Source: Rhodobacter sp. (GTDB lineage: Bacteria; Pseudomonadota; Alphaproteobacteria; Rhodobacterales; Rhodobacteraceae). From it: a DNA stretch of 36,376 nucleotides. The position numbers and the translations under genes were made by a program. Shown here one piece after another: positions 25,576-33,613 of this stretch. Position 1 is the stretch's first letter. The number at the start of each line of letters is the position of its first letter. Location: assembly GCA_020251025.1 (NCBI GenBank), contig JADCDI010000127.1:1-36376 (forward strand), written 5' to 3'. Under the pieces are notes generated by a model, which did no database searches, was not told the DNA's origin, and saw only the letters and a program-made list of their open reading frames with translations.

Positions 25576-26883
25576 TTACTTGATGTAACCGGCCTTTGTC
25601 ATTTCGCGCGTCGCCAGGTCCTGCGCATTCTTCAGCGCGTCTTCCAGCGTGGTCGTTCCGGCAAGCGCTGCCGAGAATTGCTGTCCCACCGCCGTCGCCA
25701 GACCCTGGAATTCCGGAATCGCGACGAACTGCACACCGACGTAAGGCACCGGATCAACCGCCGGATTGGTCGGATCGGCCGAGTTGATGCTGTCCAGCGT
25801 CATCTTGGCAAAGGGAATCTTCGCGTATTCCGGGTTCTCATACAGCGAGGTACGCGTGCCGGGGGGAACGTTGGCCCAGCCTTCTTTCGAGGCGACAAGT
25901 TCAAGATAGGCCTTCGAGGTGGCCCATTCGACGAATTTCTTCGCCGAGGCTTCCTTCTGGGTTCCGGCCGGGATGGCCAGCGACCAGGCCCAAAGCCAGT
26001 TGCTGCGCCTGCCAAGGCCGTTGTCCGGTGCCAGGGCGAAGCCCACCTTGTCGGCCACGGTGCTGTCCGCACCTGTCACGAAGGATGCGGCGACGGTGGC
26101 GTCGATCCACATGCCGCACTTGCCCTGCTGGAACAGGGCCAGGTTTTCGTTGAAACCGTTGTTCGACGCGCCCGGCGGCCCGTAGTTGTTCATCATGTCA
26201 AGGTAATCGGTCAGCGTCGCCTTCCAGGCGGCACCGTCGAACTGGGGCTTCCAGTCCATGTCGAACCACCTTGCACCATAGCTGTTCGACATGGCGGTCA
26301 GGAAGGCCATGTTTTCGCCCCAGCCCGCCTTGCCGCGCAGGCAGATGCCGTAAACCTCGTTCTCCTTGTCCGTCATGGCGGCGGCAGCGGCCTTGATATC
26401 GGCCCAGGTCGGGGCTTCGGGCATCGTCAGACCGGCCTTTTCCATCAGGTCCGTCCGGTACATCACCATCGAGCTTTCGCCATAGAACGGGGCCGCATAG
26501 AGGTTGCCGTCCACGGTCAGGCCGCCACGGATGGCCGGCAGCAGATCGTCGATGTCATATTCGGCGGGCAGATCGTTCAGGCTGACCAGCCAGCCCTGCT
26601 TGCCCCAGATCGGAACCTCGTAGGTGCCGATGGTCATGATGTCGAACTGACCGCCCTTGGTGGCGATGTCCGTCGTGACCTTCTGGCGCAGAACGTTTTC
26701 TTCCAGCGTGACCCATTCGACGGTGATGCCGGGGTTCGCCGCCGTGAACTCCGACGTCAGGCCCTGCATCCGGATCATGTCGCCGTTGTTCACCGTTGCG
26801 ATGGTGATGGTTTCGGCAAGGGCCGCCGTAGACAGGCCAGCCGCAACCGACGCGCCCAGCAGGGCGCGAAGCGTCAGTGTCAT
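25576..26883 (-). CDS. smoE: Polyol ABC transporter substrate-binding protein SmoE
   Basis: A 435-residue periplasmic solute-binding protein of the MalE/CUT1 type, expected to bind sorbitol and mannitol. A Sec signal peptide covers residues 1-23 (cut after AALA). Family regions are TAANPGITVEWVTLEENVLRQKVTTDI, DLMEKAGLTMPEAPTWADIKAAA and GKCGMWIDATVAASFV. The ATG at 26883 has GGGAGGA about 5 bases upstream; the frame is open to 26913, but those ten residues precede the signal sequence. First gene of the smoEFGKS-mtlK operon with its own promoter. Confidence 0.94.
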   Translation of the reverse strand: MTLTLRALLGASVAAGLSTAALAETITIATVNNGDMIRMQGLTSEFTAANPGITVEWVTLEENVLRQKVTTDIATKGGQFDIMTIGTYEVPIWGKQGWLVSLNDLPAEYDIDDLLPAIRGGLTVDGNLYAAPFYGESSMVMYRTDLMEKAGLTMPEAPTWADIKAAAAAMTDKENEVYGICLRGKAGWGENMAFLTAMSNSYGARWFDMDWKPQFDGAAWKATLTDYLDMMNNYGPPGASNNGFNENLALFQQGKCGMWIDATVAASFVTGADSTVADKVGFALAPDNGLGRRSNWLWAWSLAIPAGTQKEASAKKFVEWATSKAYLELVASKEGWANVPPGTRTSLYENPEYAKIPFAKMTLDSINSADPTNPAVDPVPYVGVQFVAIPEFQGLATAVGQQFSAALAGTTTLEDALKNAQDLATREMTKAGYIK

Positions 26884-26906
26884 CAGTATCCTCCCTTGTC
26901 GGCGAC

Positions 26907-26960
26907 TGAGCATTTCATCGCCTTATGGGCAATTACTCATGACACCGGCCGGTCTGTCAA
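26907..26960 (-). promoter_or_regulatory. smoE promoter with candidate SmoC operator
   Basis: On the minus strand a consensus -35 TTGACA (26955-26960), a 17-base spacer and AGTAAT (26932-26937) precede smoE. An imperfect dyad TGAGYAWTT-n15-AAWTRCTCA spans 26907-26939, overlapping the -10 and the start of transcription, and is the best candidate for SmoC binding. Confidence 0.65.
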
Positions 26961-27002
26961 TACTCTTCTGGGGGTCGCGTTTCAACCTTGGCCTGAAAAC
27001 AG

Positions 27003-27962
27003 TCACATCCCCGCAAGAATTGCCCGTGCACTGGTCTCATCGGTGACCAGCCCATTGAGAATCCGCGATTTCAGTGCCGCCCGGATCGGGGCCACCTTTG
27101 ACGGGCCTGCCGCAATGCCGATCACCGGGTCAGGACGCCCCGCATCGACCCGGACCCCCCCGACGCGGCGATTGGTGCCCAGATCAAGGTAGCGGCCCTC
27201 CGAATCATAGACCCAGCCCGCCACTTCGCCCACCGCGCCGGCGGCCTGCATGGCCACCAGTTCCTCACGGGTGAGAAAGCCATCGGCAAGCAGGGGCGCA
27301 TCATCGCCCATCTGACCCACGCCGACGAAGATCACGTCGGCGGCCCGCGCCAACTCCACGACACGCCGGACGGGACCCAGCGCATGGAAGGCCTCGTTCT
27401 CTTCGGCGGTTGCGGAAATGACCGGCACGGGCATCGGATAATGCGGCGCACGCACCTTGTCGGCGATGCGCATGATGACATCGAAAAAGCTTGCAGAACC
27501 GTCGGGCGCGATGTTTCCGATCAGCGACACCAGCCGGTGATGCCCGGCCACGAGCGAGCCGATTTCATCGACCGTCGACCGCAGCGCGCGCCCGGTGCCC
27601 AGCGCGATCACCAGCGGCTCTGTCATGCGCAGGAAGCGTTCGATCTCTGCCGCCGCCGCAGGGGCAATCGCCAGAACAGGGTCCACTCCGGCCCCAAGGC
27701 CCGGTGCCACGCGGCAGCGTGCCAGACCGAACCGGTCGGTCAGCGCCGTTTCCAGATCAAGGCAGACCCCGATGCGGTGCTCCAGCCGCACATGGATCAG
27801 CCCATCGGCCATGGCCCGCGACACCAGCCGCTGCGCGCGCTGACGCGACACGCCAAGTTCCCGCGCGATCTGGTCCTGGGTCAACCCGCCCACATAGTAC
27901 AGCCAGCCTGCGCGGGCGGCATCATCGGCCTGTCTTGGTTCAGCATCACCGGGCGTGTTCAT
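27003..27962 (-). CDS. smoC: SorC-family transcriptional regulator SmoC
   Basis: A 319-residue SorC/DeoR-like sugar-responsive regulator. The N-terminal helix-turn-helix is near residues 27-50 (GLTQDQIARELGVSRQRAQRLV). The rest is the SorC sugar-binding domain, with PLVIALGTGRALR, SLIGNIAPDGSASFFDVIMRIADK, GVGQMGDDAPLLADGFLT and the C-terminal GIAAGPSKVAPIRAALKSRILNGLVTDE. The ATG at 27962 forms a four-base ATGA overlap with the upstream HAD gene. It sits next to the smoE promoter, consistent with control of the polyol operon; an activator or repressor role cannot be read from sequence. Confidence 0.92.
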   Translation of the reverse strand: MNTPGDAEPRQADDAARAGWLYYVGGLTQDQIARELGVSRQRAQRLVSRAMADGLIHVRLEHRIGVCLDLETALTDRFGLARCRVAPGLGAGVDPVLAIAPAAAAEIERFLRMTEPLVIALGTGRALRSTVDEIGSLVAGHHRLVSLIGNIAPDGSASFFDVIMRIADKVRAPHYPMPVPVISATAEENEAFHALGPVRRVVELARAADVIFVGVGQMGDDAPLLADGFLTREELVAMQAAGAVGEVAGWVYDSEGRYLDLGTNRRVGGVRVDAGRPDPVIGIAAGPSKVAPIRAALKSRILNGLVTDETSARAILAGM

Positions 27963-28651
27963 CCCTGTCTCCCTGCAACCGGCTGCGCCGCGCGCAGGGC
28001 GGGACGAAGCAGGAAAAGGTCGGAAAGCACGGCAAGGCTGGCCTGGGGCACGGCATCCCCGGGCGGGGTCACATCCAGCCCTGCAAGATGGCTGCCCCCG
28101 GTAAAGCGCCACACTTCCATGCCCGCAGCAAGCGCGGCCCGCACCCCGTTGAGACTGTCCTCGATCACCAGGCATGCAGCCGGATCAACCCCCATCCGGG
28201 CCGCCGCGTGGAGGAAAAGGTCGGGCGCGGGCTTGCCCCGTGTCACTTCACTTGCCGTAAAGCAGACGCCTTCGAACAGGGGGGCGAGGCCGGTGATTTC
28301 CAGCGACCGGTGCAGCCGCCCGGGGCTGGAGGATGTGGCCAGACAATAGGGCGGACCAAGGTCTGCGATGACTGCCGCCACACCTGGCACAGGTTTCAGC
28401 TCCTTCTCGAAGGCCGCCAGCAGGCGCGCCCGGTAGTCGGCCTCGAACCGCTCGGGCAAGGCCACGCCCCACCTTTCGCGCACTTCCTGCAGCACCGTCG
28501 GGTAGCTGCGGCCCAGAAAATGGCGGCTGACAAAGGCCATGTCCATGTCGATGCCATAGCCTTTCAGCTCGGCAATCAGCATCCGCGCGCTGATGACCTC
28601 GCTGTCGATCAGCACGCCGTCGCAATCAAAGATCACAAGCTCCGTCTTCAT
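27959..28651 (-). CDS. HAD-superfamily hydrolase (subfamily IA)
   Basis: A 230-residue phosphatase-like protein. The nucleophile motif DCDGVLIDS begins at Asp9 with the acid/base Asp11; LATSSSPGRL gives motif II, GKPAPD motif III and CLVIEDSLNGVRAA motif IV. The helical cap follows residue 18. It resembles phosphoglycolate or beta-phosphoglucomutase-like phosphatases, but the substrate is not predictable. Translational coupling to smoC suggests a role with sugar or polyol phosphates. Gap of 166 bases to sulP upstream on the same strand. Confidence 0.9.
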   Translation of the reverse strand: MKTELVIFDCDGVLIDSEVISARMLIAELKGYGIDMDMAFVSRHFLGRSYPTVLQEVRERWGVALPERFEADYRARLLAAFEKELKPVPGVAAVIADLGPPYCLATSSSPGRLHRSLEITGLAPLFEGVCFTASEVTRGKPAPDLFLHAAARMGVDPAACLVIEDSLNGVRAALAAGMEVWRFTGGSHLAGLDVTPPGDAVPQASLAVLSDLFLLRPALRAAQPVAGRQG

Positions 28652-28817
28652 GGCGCAGACCTTAGACGGCGCGGAACGGCAGGTCCACCGCCGTCAGAAG
28701 CGGGGGGCCGTCGCCCCGTGGCGGGCCGACACAAGGGATCGCAGCGACCCTGCCGCGCGGTCCGGTCTTCTTTCGCTGCGACCGCCACGGCCTGTCGCAG
28801 ACCGGGGTGCCGGAACG

Positions 28818-30548
28818 TCACCGGGCACCAAGCGCCGTCACCGGCGAAGCGCGCGTCTTCTCGGCCTGAAGCGCAAGGGTGACGGACCCCGAAAAGATGA
28901 CACCGGGCCCCCGCACGCCATGCGCGTCCAGCACCTGGCGGATTTCCGGGCCGGCACCGGCAAGATACAGCCTTGCCCCGCCCTTGTGGGCCTTGCGCGC
29001 CAGCCCCCCGATCACGTTCGCACCGGTCGAATCCAGAAACGGCACTGCGGCAAAGTCCACGATCAGGGCGCGGTGGCCGTCGGAAATCCGGCCCAGCACG
29101 GATCCGATCGATGCCGCCGCCCCGAAAAAAAGCGCGCCCGTGATCCGGTAGATCACGATGCCGGGGTCTGCGGCCCGGGCCTCGTCATAGCTGCGCCCGT
29201 CGTCGGCGACATCCTCGCTGACAAAGGGGATGGCCGTTTCAACGGCCACCGCCCGTGACATGCGCTGGATGAACAGAACCGACCCAAGGGCAAAGCCCAC
29301 CACAATCGCCTCGGTCAGATCGCGGAAGACCGTCAGAAGAAAGGTCACCCCCAGAACGGCCGCATCACCCCGGCCCGACCGGACCAGCGTGGCGATGGCC
29401 GACTTTTCGATCATGTTCCAGCTGACGACCGCCAGCACGCCCGCCAGCGCGGCCAGCGGAATGAACGCGGCCAGAGGTGCGGCAACCAGCATGAACACCA
29501 GCAGAAAGACCGCATGCAGCATCCCCGCCACCGGGCCATGGGCACCGGCGCGCACATTCGTGGCCGTGCGGGCGATGGTTCCGGTCACGCAGAAGCCGCC
29601 GAACAGCGCCGATCCGGCGTTGGCCACCCCCTGCGCCACCAGTTCCGCGTTTGACCGGTGCCGCCGCCCCGTCATCCCGTCGGCGACAACCGCAGACAGC
29701 AGCGACTCGATGGCACCCAGCAGGGCAAAGGACAGTGCCGCAGGCAAAACCTCGACCACCTTCGCCCATGTGAACCCGGGCAGCGCCGGCCAGGGAAGGG
29801 TGGCGGGGATGCCCCCGAACCGGCTGCCCAGGGTCGCCACCGGCAGACCGGCCAGCGCCGCCAGCAGCGTCATCGCCGCGACCGCGACCAGCATGCCCGG
29901 CCAGTGCGGACGGACGCGCTTCAGCCCCAGGATGATCAGGACGGTTCCCGCCGAAAGCACGGCCGCCGCCACGCTGACTGTGGGCAGGGCCGCCCAAAGC
30001 ACCGGCACCTTTGCGGGCAGCGGCCCCGGTTCGGGCACCGCCAGGGTCAGGCCCAGCAGTTCCTTGATCTGGCTGGCAAAGATGATCACGGCAATGCCTG
30101 CGGTAAAGCCGACCGTTACGGGAAAGGGAATGAACTTGATAAAGGTGCCCAGCCGCAGCCAGCCTGCGGCGGCAAGCATCAGACCCGACAGAAAAGTGGC
30201 CAGAACAAGCCCGTCCATCCCGTGCCGGGCCACAGTGTCCGCGACCAGCACGATGAACGCCCCCGCCGGCCCGCCGATCTGGAACCGCGAGCCGCCCAGA
30301 AGCGACACAAGAAACCCGCCCACGATCGCGGTGCAAAGCCCCTGCGCGGGGGTAACACCCGAAGCGATGGCAATGGCCATCGACAGCGGCAGGGCCACAA
30401 TGGCAACCGTCAGCCCCGCCACGGCATCCGCCCGGAACTGTGCCGGTCCGTATCCCTCGCGCAGGACGGTCACTAGCTTTGGCAGGAACAGATCGGCAAA
30501 GGCCACAGGGCCGGTCGGGGACGGCGCAGGATCGGGCGCAGGCGGCAT
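28818..30548 (-). CDS. SulP-family anion transporter with STAS domain
   Basis: A 576-residue SLC26/SulP transporter. The N-terminal hydrophobic domain has about 10-14 segments, starting with FRADAVAGLTVAIVALPLSMAIAIASG and containing the family motif region GGSRFQIGGPAGAFIVLV. A cytoplasmic STAS domain occupies about residues 445-560 with DSTG at 506-509. Substrates in the family are sulfate, bicarbonate or dicarboxylates; none can be assigned here. ACGAGG precedes the ATG. Nothing in the neighbourhood points to sulfur metabolism. Confidence 0.92.
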   Translation of the reverse strand: MPPAPDPAPSPTGPVAFADLFLPKLVTVLREGYGPAQFRADAVAGLTVAIVALPLSMAIAIASGVTPAQGLCTAIVGGFLVSLLGGSRFQIGGPAGAFIVLVADTVARHGMDGLVLATFLSGLMLAAAGWLRLGTFIKFIPFPVTVGFTAGIAVIIFASQIKELLGLTLAVPEPGPLPAKVPVLWAALPTVSVAAAVLSAGTVLIILGLKRVRPHWPGMLVAVAAMTLLAALAGLPVATLGSRFGGIPATLPWPALPGFTWAKVVEVLPAALSFALLGAIESLLSAVVADGMTGRRHRSNAELVAQGVANAGSALFGGFCVTGTIARTATNVRAGAHGPVAGMLHAVFLLVFMLVAAPLAAFIPLAALAGVLAVVSWNMIEKSAIATLVRSGRGDAAVLGVTFLLTVFRDLTEAIVVGFALGSVLFIQRMSRAVAVETAIPFVSEDVADDGRSYDEARAADPGIVIYRITGALFFGAAASIGSVLGRISDGHRALIVDFAAVPFLDSTGANVIGGLARKAHKGGARLYLAGAGPEIRQVLDAHGVRGPGVIFSGSVTLALQAEKTRASPVTALGAR

Positions 30549-31170
30549 GGGGACCTCGTTCTGTCAGGACAGGGCCGGGGTGCGTCGGGGCGGTGGCATG
30601 ATGCCGGACTTCGCACGCGCACCGCGCCCGCCCGCTGTGCCCGGATCAGTGCCACCCCCCGGTCCGACGCCAGGGGCATCAGGGGTATCGACCAGCTTCA
30701 CCAGACTTCCCACACTGCCGCGGACCTGCCCCGTACCGGCCGCGCTGCGCCGGATTGCCGACGGCGAAAACCCAGGCAACCGGAGCCGCGTTTTCCCGAT
30801 CACCCCCAAGGCAAGGCCCTTGCCTGACGGTTCTGCGCCGGGGCGATCCTGCCGCGCACTGCCCCCCACGATCATGGCCCCCATGATCATGCGCCAAAAG
30901 CTGCGCCCCATCCCGGCAAAAGTAAAGCCCCGTGCAGTATTGGCGCGTGCCGGACATGAATCGGCAAGACCACGCCCGCGCCGCGCAGGCCTGTGGCAAG
31001 GCGTCATCCGCGGATATGACCCTCCGGGGCCTGCGCAGGGAAGGACACGAAGGCGACGCCTGCCGCGCGCCCCGTGTGCGCGATGCGCCGCGCCGCCCCA
31101 GGCCGCGATCTTGTTCCTTCCGCGAGTTTCGCCTTGTTTCCCCGCCACCATCCCTGCTAGAGCGACAGGC
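30549..31170. other. Region between sulP and tRNA-Ser, with a doubtful small ORF
   Basis: 622 bases with no well-supported gene. A minus-strand frame at 30564-30911 (115 residues from MGRSFWRMIMGAMIVGG) has coding-like codon choice and ends 15 bases before the sulP ATG, as an upstream operon member would. It lacks a clear ribosome site and any family resemblance and is rich in Gly/Pro/Arg. It is listed as a possibility only. Confidence 0.3.
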
Positions 31171-31260
31171 GGAGACGTGGCCGAGTGGTCGAAGGCACAC
31201 CCCTGCTAAGGGTGCAGACGGGGAACCGTCTCGAGGGTTCGAATCCCTTCGTCTCCGCCA
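31171..31260 (+). tRNA. tRNA-Ser (anticodon GCU)
   Basis: A 90-base tRNA with encoded CCA. The acceptor stem GGAGACG (31171-31177) pairs with CGTCTCC (31250-31256), followed by G and CCA. The D-arm TGGCCGAGTGG, the anticodon loop CTGCTAA (GCT, reading AGC/AGU serine codons), a long variable arm typical of tRNA-Ser (around GACGGGGAACCGTC) and the T-arm GGGTTCGAATCCC are all present. Its last 14 bases form the left attachment site of the element that follows. Confidence 0.97.
31247..31260 (+). repeat. attL, integration site at the tRNA-Ser 3' end
   Basis: The 14 bases CTTCGTCTCCGCCA ending the tRNA gene recur exactly at 36186-36199, beyond the integrase. This is the usual result of tyrosine-integrase insertion into a tRNA 3' end, which leaves the tRNA intact. 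Confidence 0.88.
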
Positions 31261-31746
31261 TACACCTTTGATTTCATTGGAAAATTTTGGTTTACTTGTC
31301 GGATACCCACCATCCAACCCATCATAGAAAAAACGCTTGAATGGTTTGGACAGGTTCGGCGCGTGCGGGTCCGGTTCTTTTTTCATGCCGTTTATGTCGA
31401 TAGTCCTACCCATGCCGGTTGTCGCATAGGTTCGGCCAGACATTCGACCGCCCCCCCGGTTGGGTTCTGCACGGGCAGGACGATGTACAGGGGGGGAAGG
31501 CGCGGCGGCGGGCTATTCGCGCGCGCAGCTGCGAGGGTTGCTGCCTACCGGACCCCTCTACCGATTGTTGCACAGGCTTCACTCATGGCCATCGCCTCCC
31601 CGTATACATTGGCAACGGGGAAGGACCCACTGTCCTAGCCGACCCCCCTTTGTTTGCAGGCGCAGGGCGCGACGGACCGCTAGGCATGCACGCTTGGGCT
31701 TGGGGTTTTTCCGCATAAGGTTCGAATCGTGTCCGCATATGTAATC
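31261..31746. other. Gene-free left arm of the element
   Basis: 486 bases with no supported gene. The first 90 bases are AT-rich compared with the surroundings. ATACCCACCA at 31303-31312 also occurs near the integrase start (36034-36043). A hairpin CCCCGT/ACGGGG spans 31598-31620. A second T-arm-like string GGTTCGAATC lies at 31719-31728. Possible contents are an origin for the primase and integrase arm sites; neither is demonstrated. Confidence 0.4.
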
Positions 31747-32097
31747 TTAGCCCCTTCCCCCGGTCTTAACCTGCAGCCCCAAGCGGCCCATCTTGACCCT
31801 GAAGGCCCAAAGATAGCCCAGCGTCACGACGACCACATCGACTGCGCTATCGGCCCATGTCTGCAATGCAAAGCCATCGCCGGGCAGATCGAAGCCAAGC
31901 TCTTTCAGCGCCAGCAAGGTCAGACAGAACAAAGCCCAGCCTCTGCGCATACCCAGCAGACCGGCCACCATCCCCAACCCAAGATGTGCCACCCCTTTTG
32001 CAAGCCAAGCATAAATCGGGTCTGGGCAATGGCCGCTCACATCGGACCGGAGAATCTCGGACAGGACGGCCCCGGCCATGCTTACCACGTCACCCAT
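31747..32097 (-). CDS. Small membrane protein of the element
   Basis: A 116-residue protein with about three hydrophobic segments (around VAHLGLGMVAGLLG, GWALFCLTLLAL and VDVVVVTLGYLWAF) and a short basic tail. The ATG at 32097 shares one base with the TAA of the primase gene, so it is translationally coupled; an upstream Met eight codons earlier is less likely. No family is recognised. Size and topology would fit a holin-like or membrane-anchoring accessory protein, but that is a guess. Confidence 0.65.
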   Translation of the reverse strand: MGDVVSMAGAVLSEILRSDVSGHCPDPIYAWLAKGVAHLGLGMVAGLLGMRRGWALFCLTLLALKELGFDLPGDGFALQTWADSAVDVVVVTLGYLWAFRVKMGRLGLQVKTGGRG

Positions 32098-33185
32098 TAC
32101 ACCCCCCGGCTTTCGGTCCACGTCCGCAGCGCGGTCACCCCATCATCATCATCGGCGCAGCGAAGGCGGGTCAGCACAAAGGTCTGCGCCCGTGATCCGG
32201 CCCGGTGCGTCTCTGCCAGCCGCAACAGCCCAGCACTTTCCAGTGTCCGCCGTGCCGCCAGAAAGCGCGGGCGGGACAGCACAGTCAGCCCCGCCGTGCG
32301 CATGCCCTGAAAGGACAGCGCAAACCCCCTTCCCGGCAGGTGGCCGTGCTTGTCGATCAAGGTCAGCAGCAGAGCCAGTGCATCGGGACCGTTGGGAAGC
32401 GGCAACAGCGCGTCCAGTGCCAGCCGGTTAAGGCGCACGTCGCTGTCGCGGCCCCGGTAAATCTTGCCATCCAGGCGGCGCTTCCAGGCCCATGCTGAAA
32501 TGCCCTGCAACTCGCTGTCCGGCATGGTCGCCGGGTTGCCGCACAGGTCATCGCGCAGGCCGCACAGGTTGGCGGTCAATTCGGCCGCACTGTCCACATA
32601 CTCGACCATGCGGATTGCTTCCTTCACCAGCGTTGCGTGCCGTTGCCCCTCTGGCAAGTTCGCAGGGCGCGCCAGCGGCCCCGTGGGGGCGCGCAAAGGG
32701 GGAAGCGCGTCCAAGCCCAGCGCCCCCTTGGCAGGCACATACAGGCCCCCGTCGCGGCGTTCGGACAGGGGGCCAACGACATAGGCGCGGCCCCCGGACT
32801 TGACGTCCACGGGCAGACCTTCACCGCGCAGGTTCGGCGTGGTTCCAGAGGCACGGTAGTACAAGTGCCGCCCGCGCGGCGTCTTGACGTGGACGGGCGA
32901 CGGGCCGAAGCGGCTTTCAAGGGCAGCGACCAAGGCCGGATCATCGGTGTCGCAATCCAGCACCGCCAGCCCGTCCAGACGCACGCCAAAGGCGCGTGAT
33001 CCAGAGCGGTGCATCGGGGCCAGCACCTGTGCCAATGGCAGGGCCTGGCCTGTCCACAGGCGGGCCAGCGGCGTCTTGCCATCTGGCCCCCCGCCAAGGG
33101 GCAGGACGGGGAAGCCCGCCCCTTTCAGGCGGACAACCTCGTTTCGGATTGCATCGGGCAGGGCCGGTTTGGGAAGGGCGGTCAT
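32097..33185 (-). CDS. Bifunctional DNA primase/polymerase (PrimPol domain) protein
   Basis: A 362-residue protein with an N-terminal archaeo-eukaryotic primase (PrimPol) domain. The catalytic acidic pair lies in VLDCDTD (Asp77, Asp79), the conserved His in PRGRHLYYR (His107) and the third acid in VDVKSGGRAYVVGP (Asp127). The C-terminal half (after about 190) is helical with a winged-helix-like end (ALSFQGMRTAGLTVLSRPRFLAARRTLESAGLL) and shows no Walker motif, so there is no helicase domain. It probably primes replication of the excised element using host helicase. It is coupled by four-base overlap to the 33-residue gene upstream. Confidence 0.85.
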   Translation of the reverse strand: MTALPKPALPDAIRNEVVRLKGAGFPVLPLGGGPDGKTPLARLWTGQALPLAQVLAPMHRSGSRAFGVRLDGLAVLDCDTDDPALVAALESRFGPSPVHVKTPRGRHLYYRASGTTPNLRGEGLPVDVKSGGRAYVVGPLSERRDGGLYVPAKGALGLDALPPLRAPTGPLARPANLPEGQRHATLVKEAIRMVEYVDSAAELTANLCGLRDDLCGNPATMPDSELQGISAWAWKRRLDGKIYRGRDSDVRLNRLALDALLPLPNGPDALALLLTLIDKHGHLPGRGFALSFQGMRTAGLTVLSRPRFLAARRTLESAGLLRLAETHRAGSRAQTFVLTRLRCADDDDGVTALRTWTESRGV

Positions 33186-33283
33186 GCGTCACCGCCCCCG
33201 TAGATCATCCCCGCCAAGACGCGGGCGACGGCCTCGGACACGCCATAGACTTGGCGCAGACGGGCAATGCGAAGGGCCATCAT
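33182..33283 (-). CDS. 33-residue micro-protein between winged-helix and primase genes
   Basis: The 33-codon frame begins MMALRIARLRQVYGVSE and is joined to both neighbours by exact four-base ATGA overlaps: its ATG overlaps the stop of the winged-helix gene and its stop overlaps the primase ATG. Such double coupling is unlikely by chance and supports a real gene. The sequence suggests one amphipathic helix (IARLRQVYGVSEAVARVLAGMIY). Function unknown; it could be a replication cofactor or simply couple translation. Confidence 0.65.
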   Translation of the reverse strand: MMALRIARLRQVYGVSEAVARVLAGMIYGGGDA

Positions 33284-33564
33284 GCGGCACCCCCGACCTG
33301 CTCGACCGTGACGCGGGTCAGCAGCCGATAGATGCCGTGGTGGCCGGGGAATGGCCCGCCATGCTCTGCCCGGATCGTGTCGATCACAAACCCTTTGCGG
33401 CGCAGGGTCATGATGTAATGCGATAGGCGCGGTGCCGGGTTGTGCAGGCTTGTTATTCCCCGCTCGCCCGCCCGGTGCAATTCGCACAGGGTCCAAGCCA
33501 AGCGGCCCCGAAGGGTCAACGTCATGGGCATATCGCCCGATTCAATGATTACTTTGACTTTCAA
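33280..33564 (-). CDS. Winged-helix domain protein of the element
   Basis: A 94-residue protein with a winged-helix pattern: LAWTLCELHRAGERGITSLHNPAPRLSHYIMTLRRKGFVIDTIRAEHGGPFPGHHGIYRLL. It probably binds DNA, as a replication or regulatory factor. The TTG at 33564 is taken as the start because AAGGAA lies about 8 bases before it; ATG codons at 33531 and 33525 are alternatives but lack a ribosome site. The ribosome site falls on a 7-bp hairpin (33569-33587), which may limit translation. First gene of a four-gene coupled run ending at 31747. Confidence 0.75.
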   Translation of the reverse strand: MKVKVIIESGDMPMTLTLRGRLAWTLCELHRAGERGITSLHNPAPRLSHYIMTLRRKGFVIDTIRAEHGGPFPGHHGIYRLLTRVTVEQVGGAA

Positions 33565-33568
33565 CGCT

Positions 33569-33587
33569 CGGTTTCCTTTTGAAACCG
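33569..33587 (-). promoter_or_regulatory. Hairpin holding the ribosome site of the winged-helix gene
   Basis: Perfect inverted repeat CGGTTTC (33569-33575) and GAAACCG (33581-33587) with a 5-base loop. Read on the minus strand, the AAAAGGAAA ribosome site lies in the loop and 3' stem, 4 bases before the TTG start. Confidence 0.5.
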
Positions 33588-33607
33588 GAACGGGGATGCT
33601 GTATCAA
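33579..33607 (+). promoter_or_regulatory. Candidate plus-strand promoter for a short RNA
   Basis: TTGAAA (33579-33584), a 17-base spacer and TATCAA (33602-33607). It faces a terminator 30 bases downstream, on the strand opposite to all genes of the element. A start near 33614 is predicted. Confidence 0.45.
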
Positions 33608-33613
33608 TGCGGT

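Noticed and set aside
30679-31443. A 254-codon minus-strand frame running through the tRNA
   Set aside because: It translates the antisense of tRNA-Ser (RRDSNPRDGSPSAPLAG-type peptide), a well-known annotation artefact.
31363-31744. Overlapping plus-strand frames of about 91-99 codons in the left arm of the element
   Set aside because: No ribosome sites, no family resemblance, and three frames open at once, typical of GC-rich non-coding DNA.
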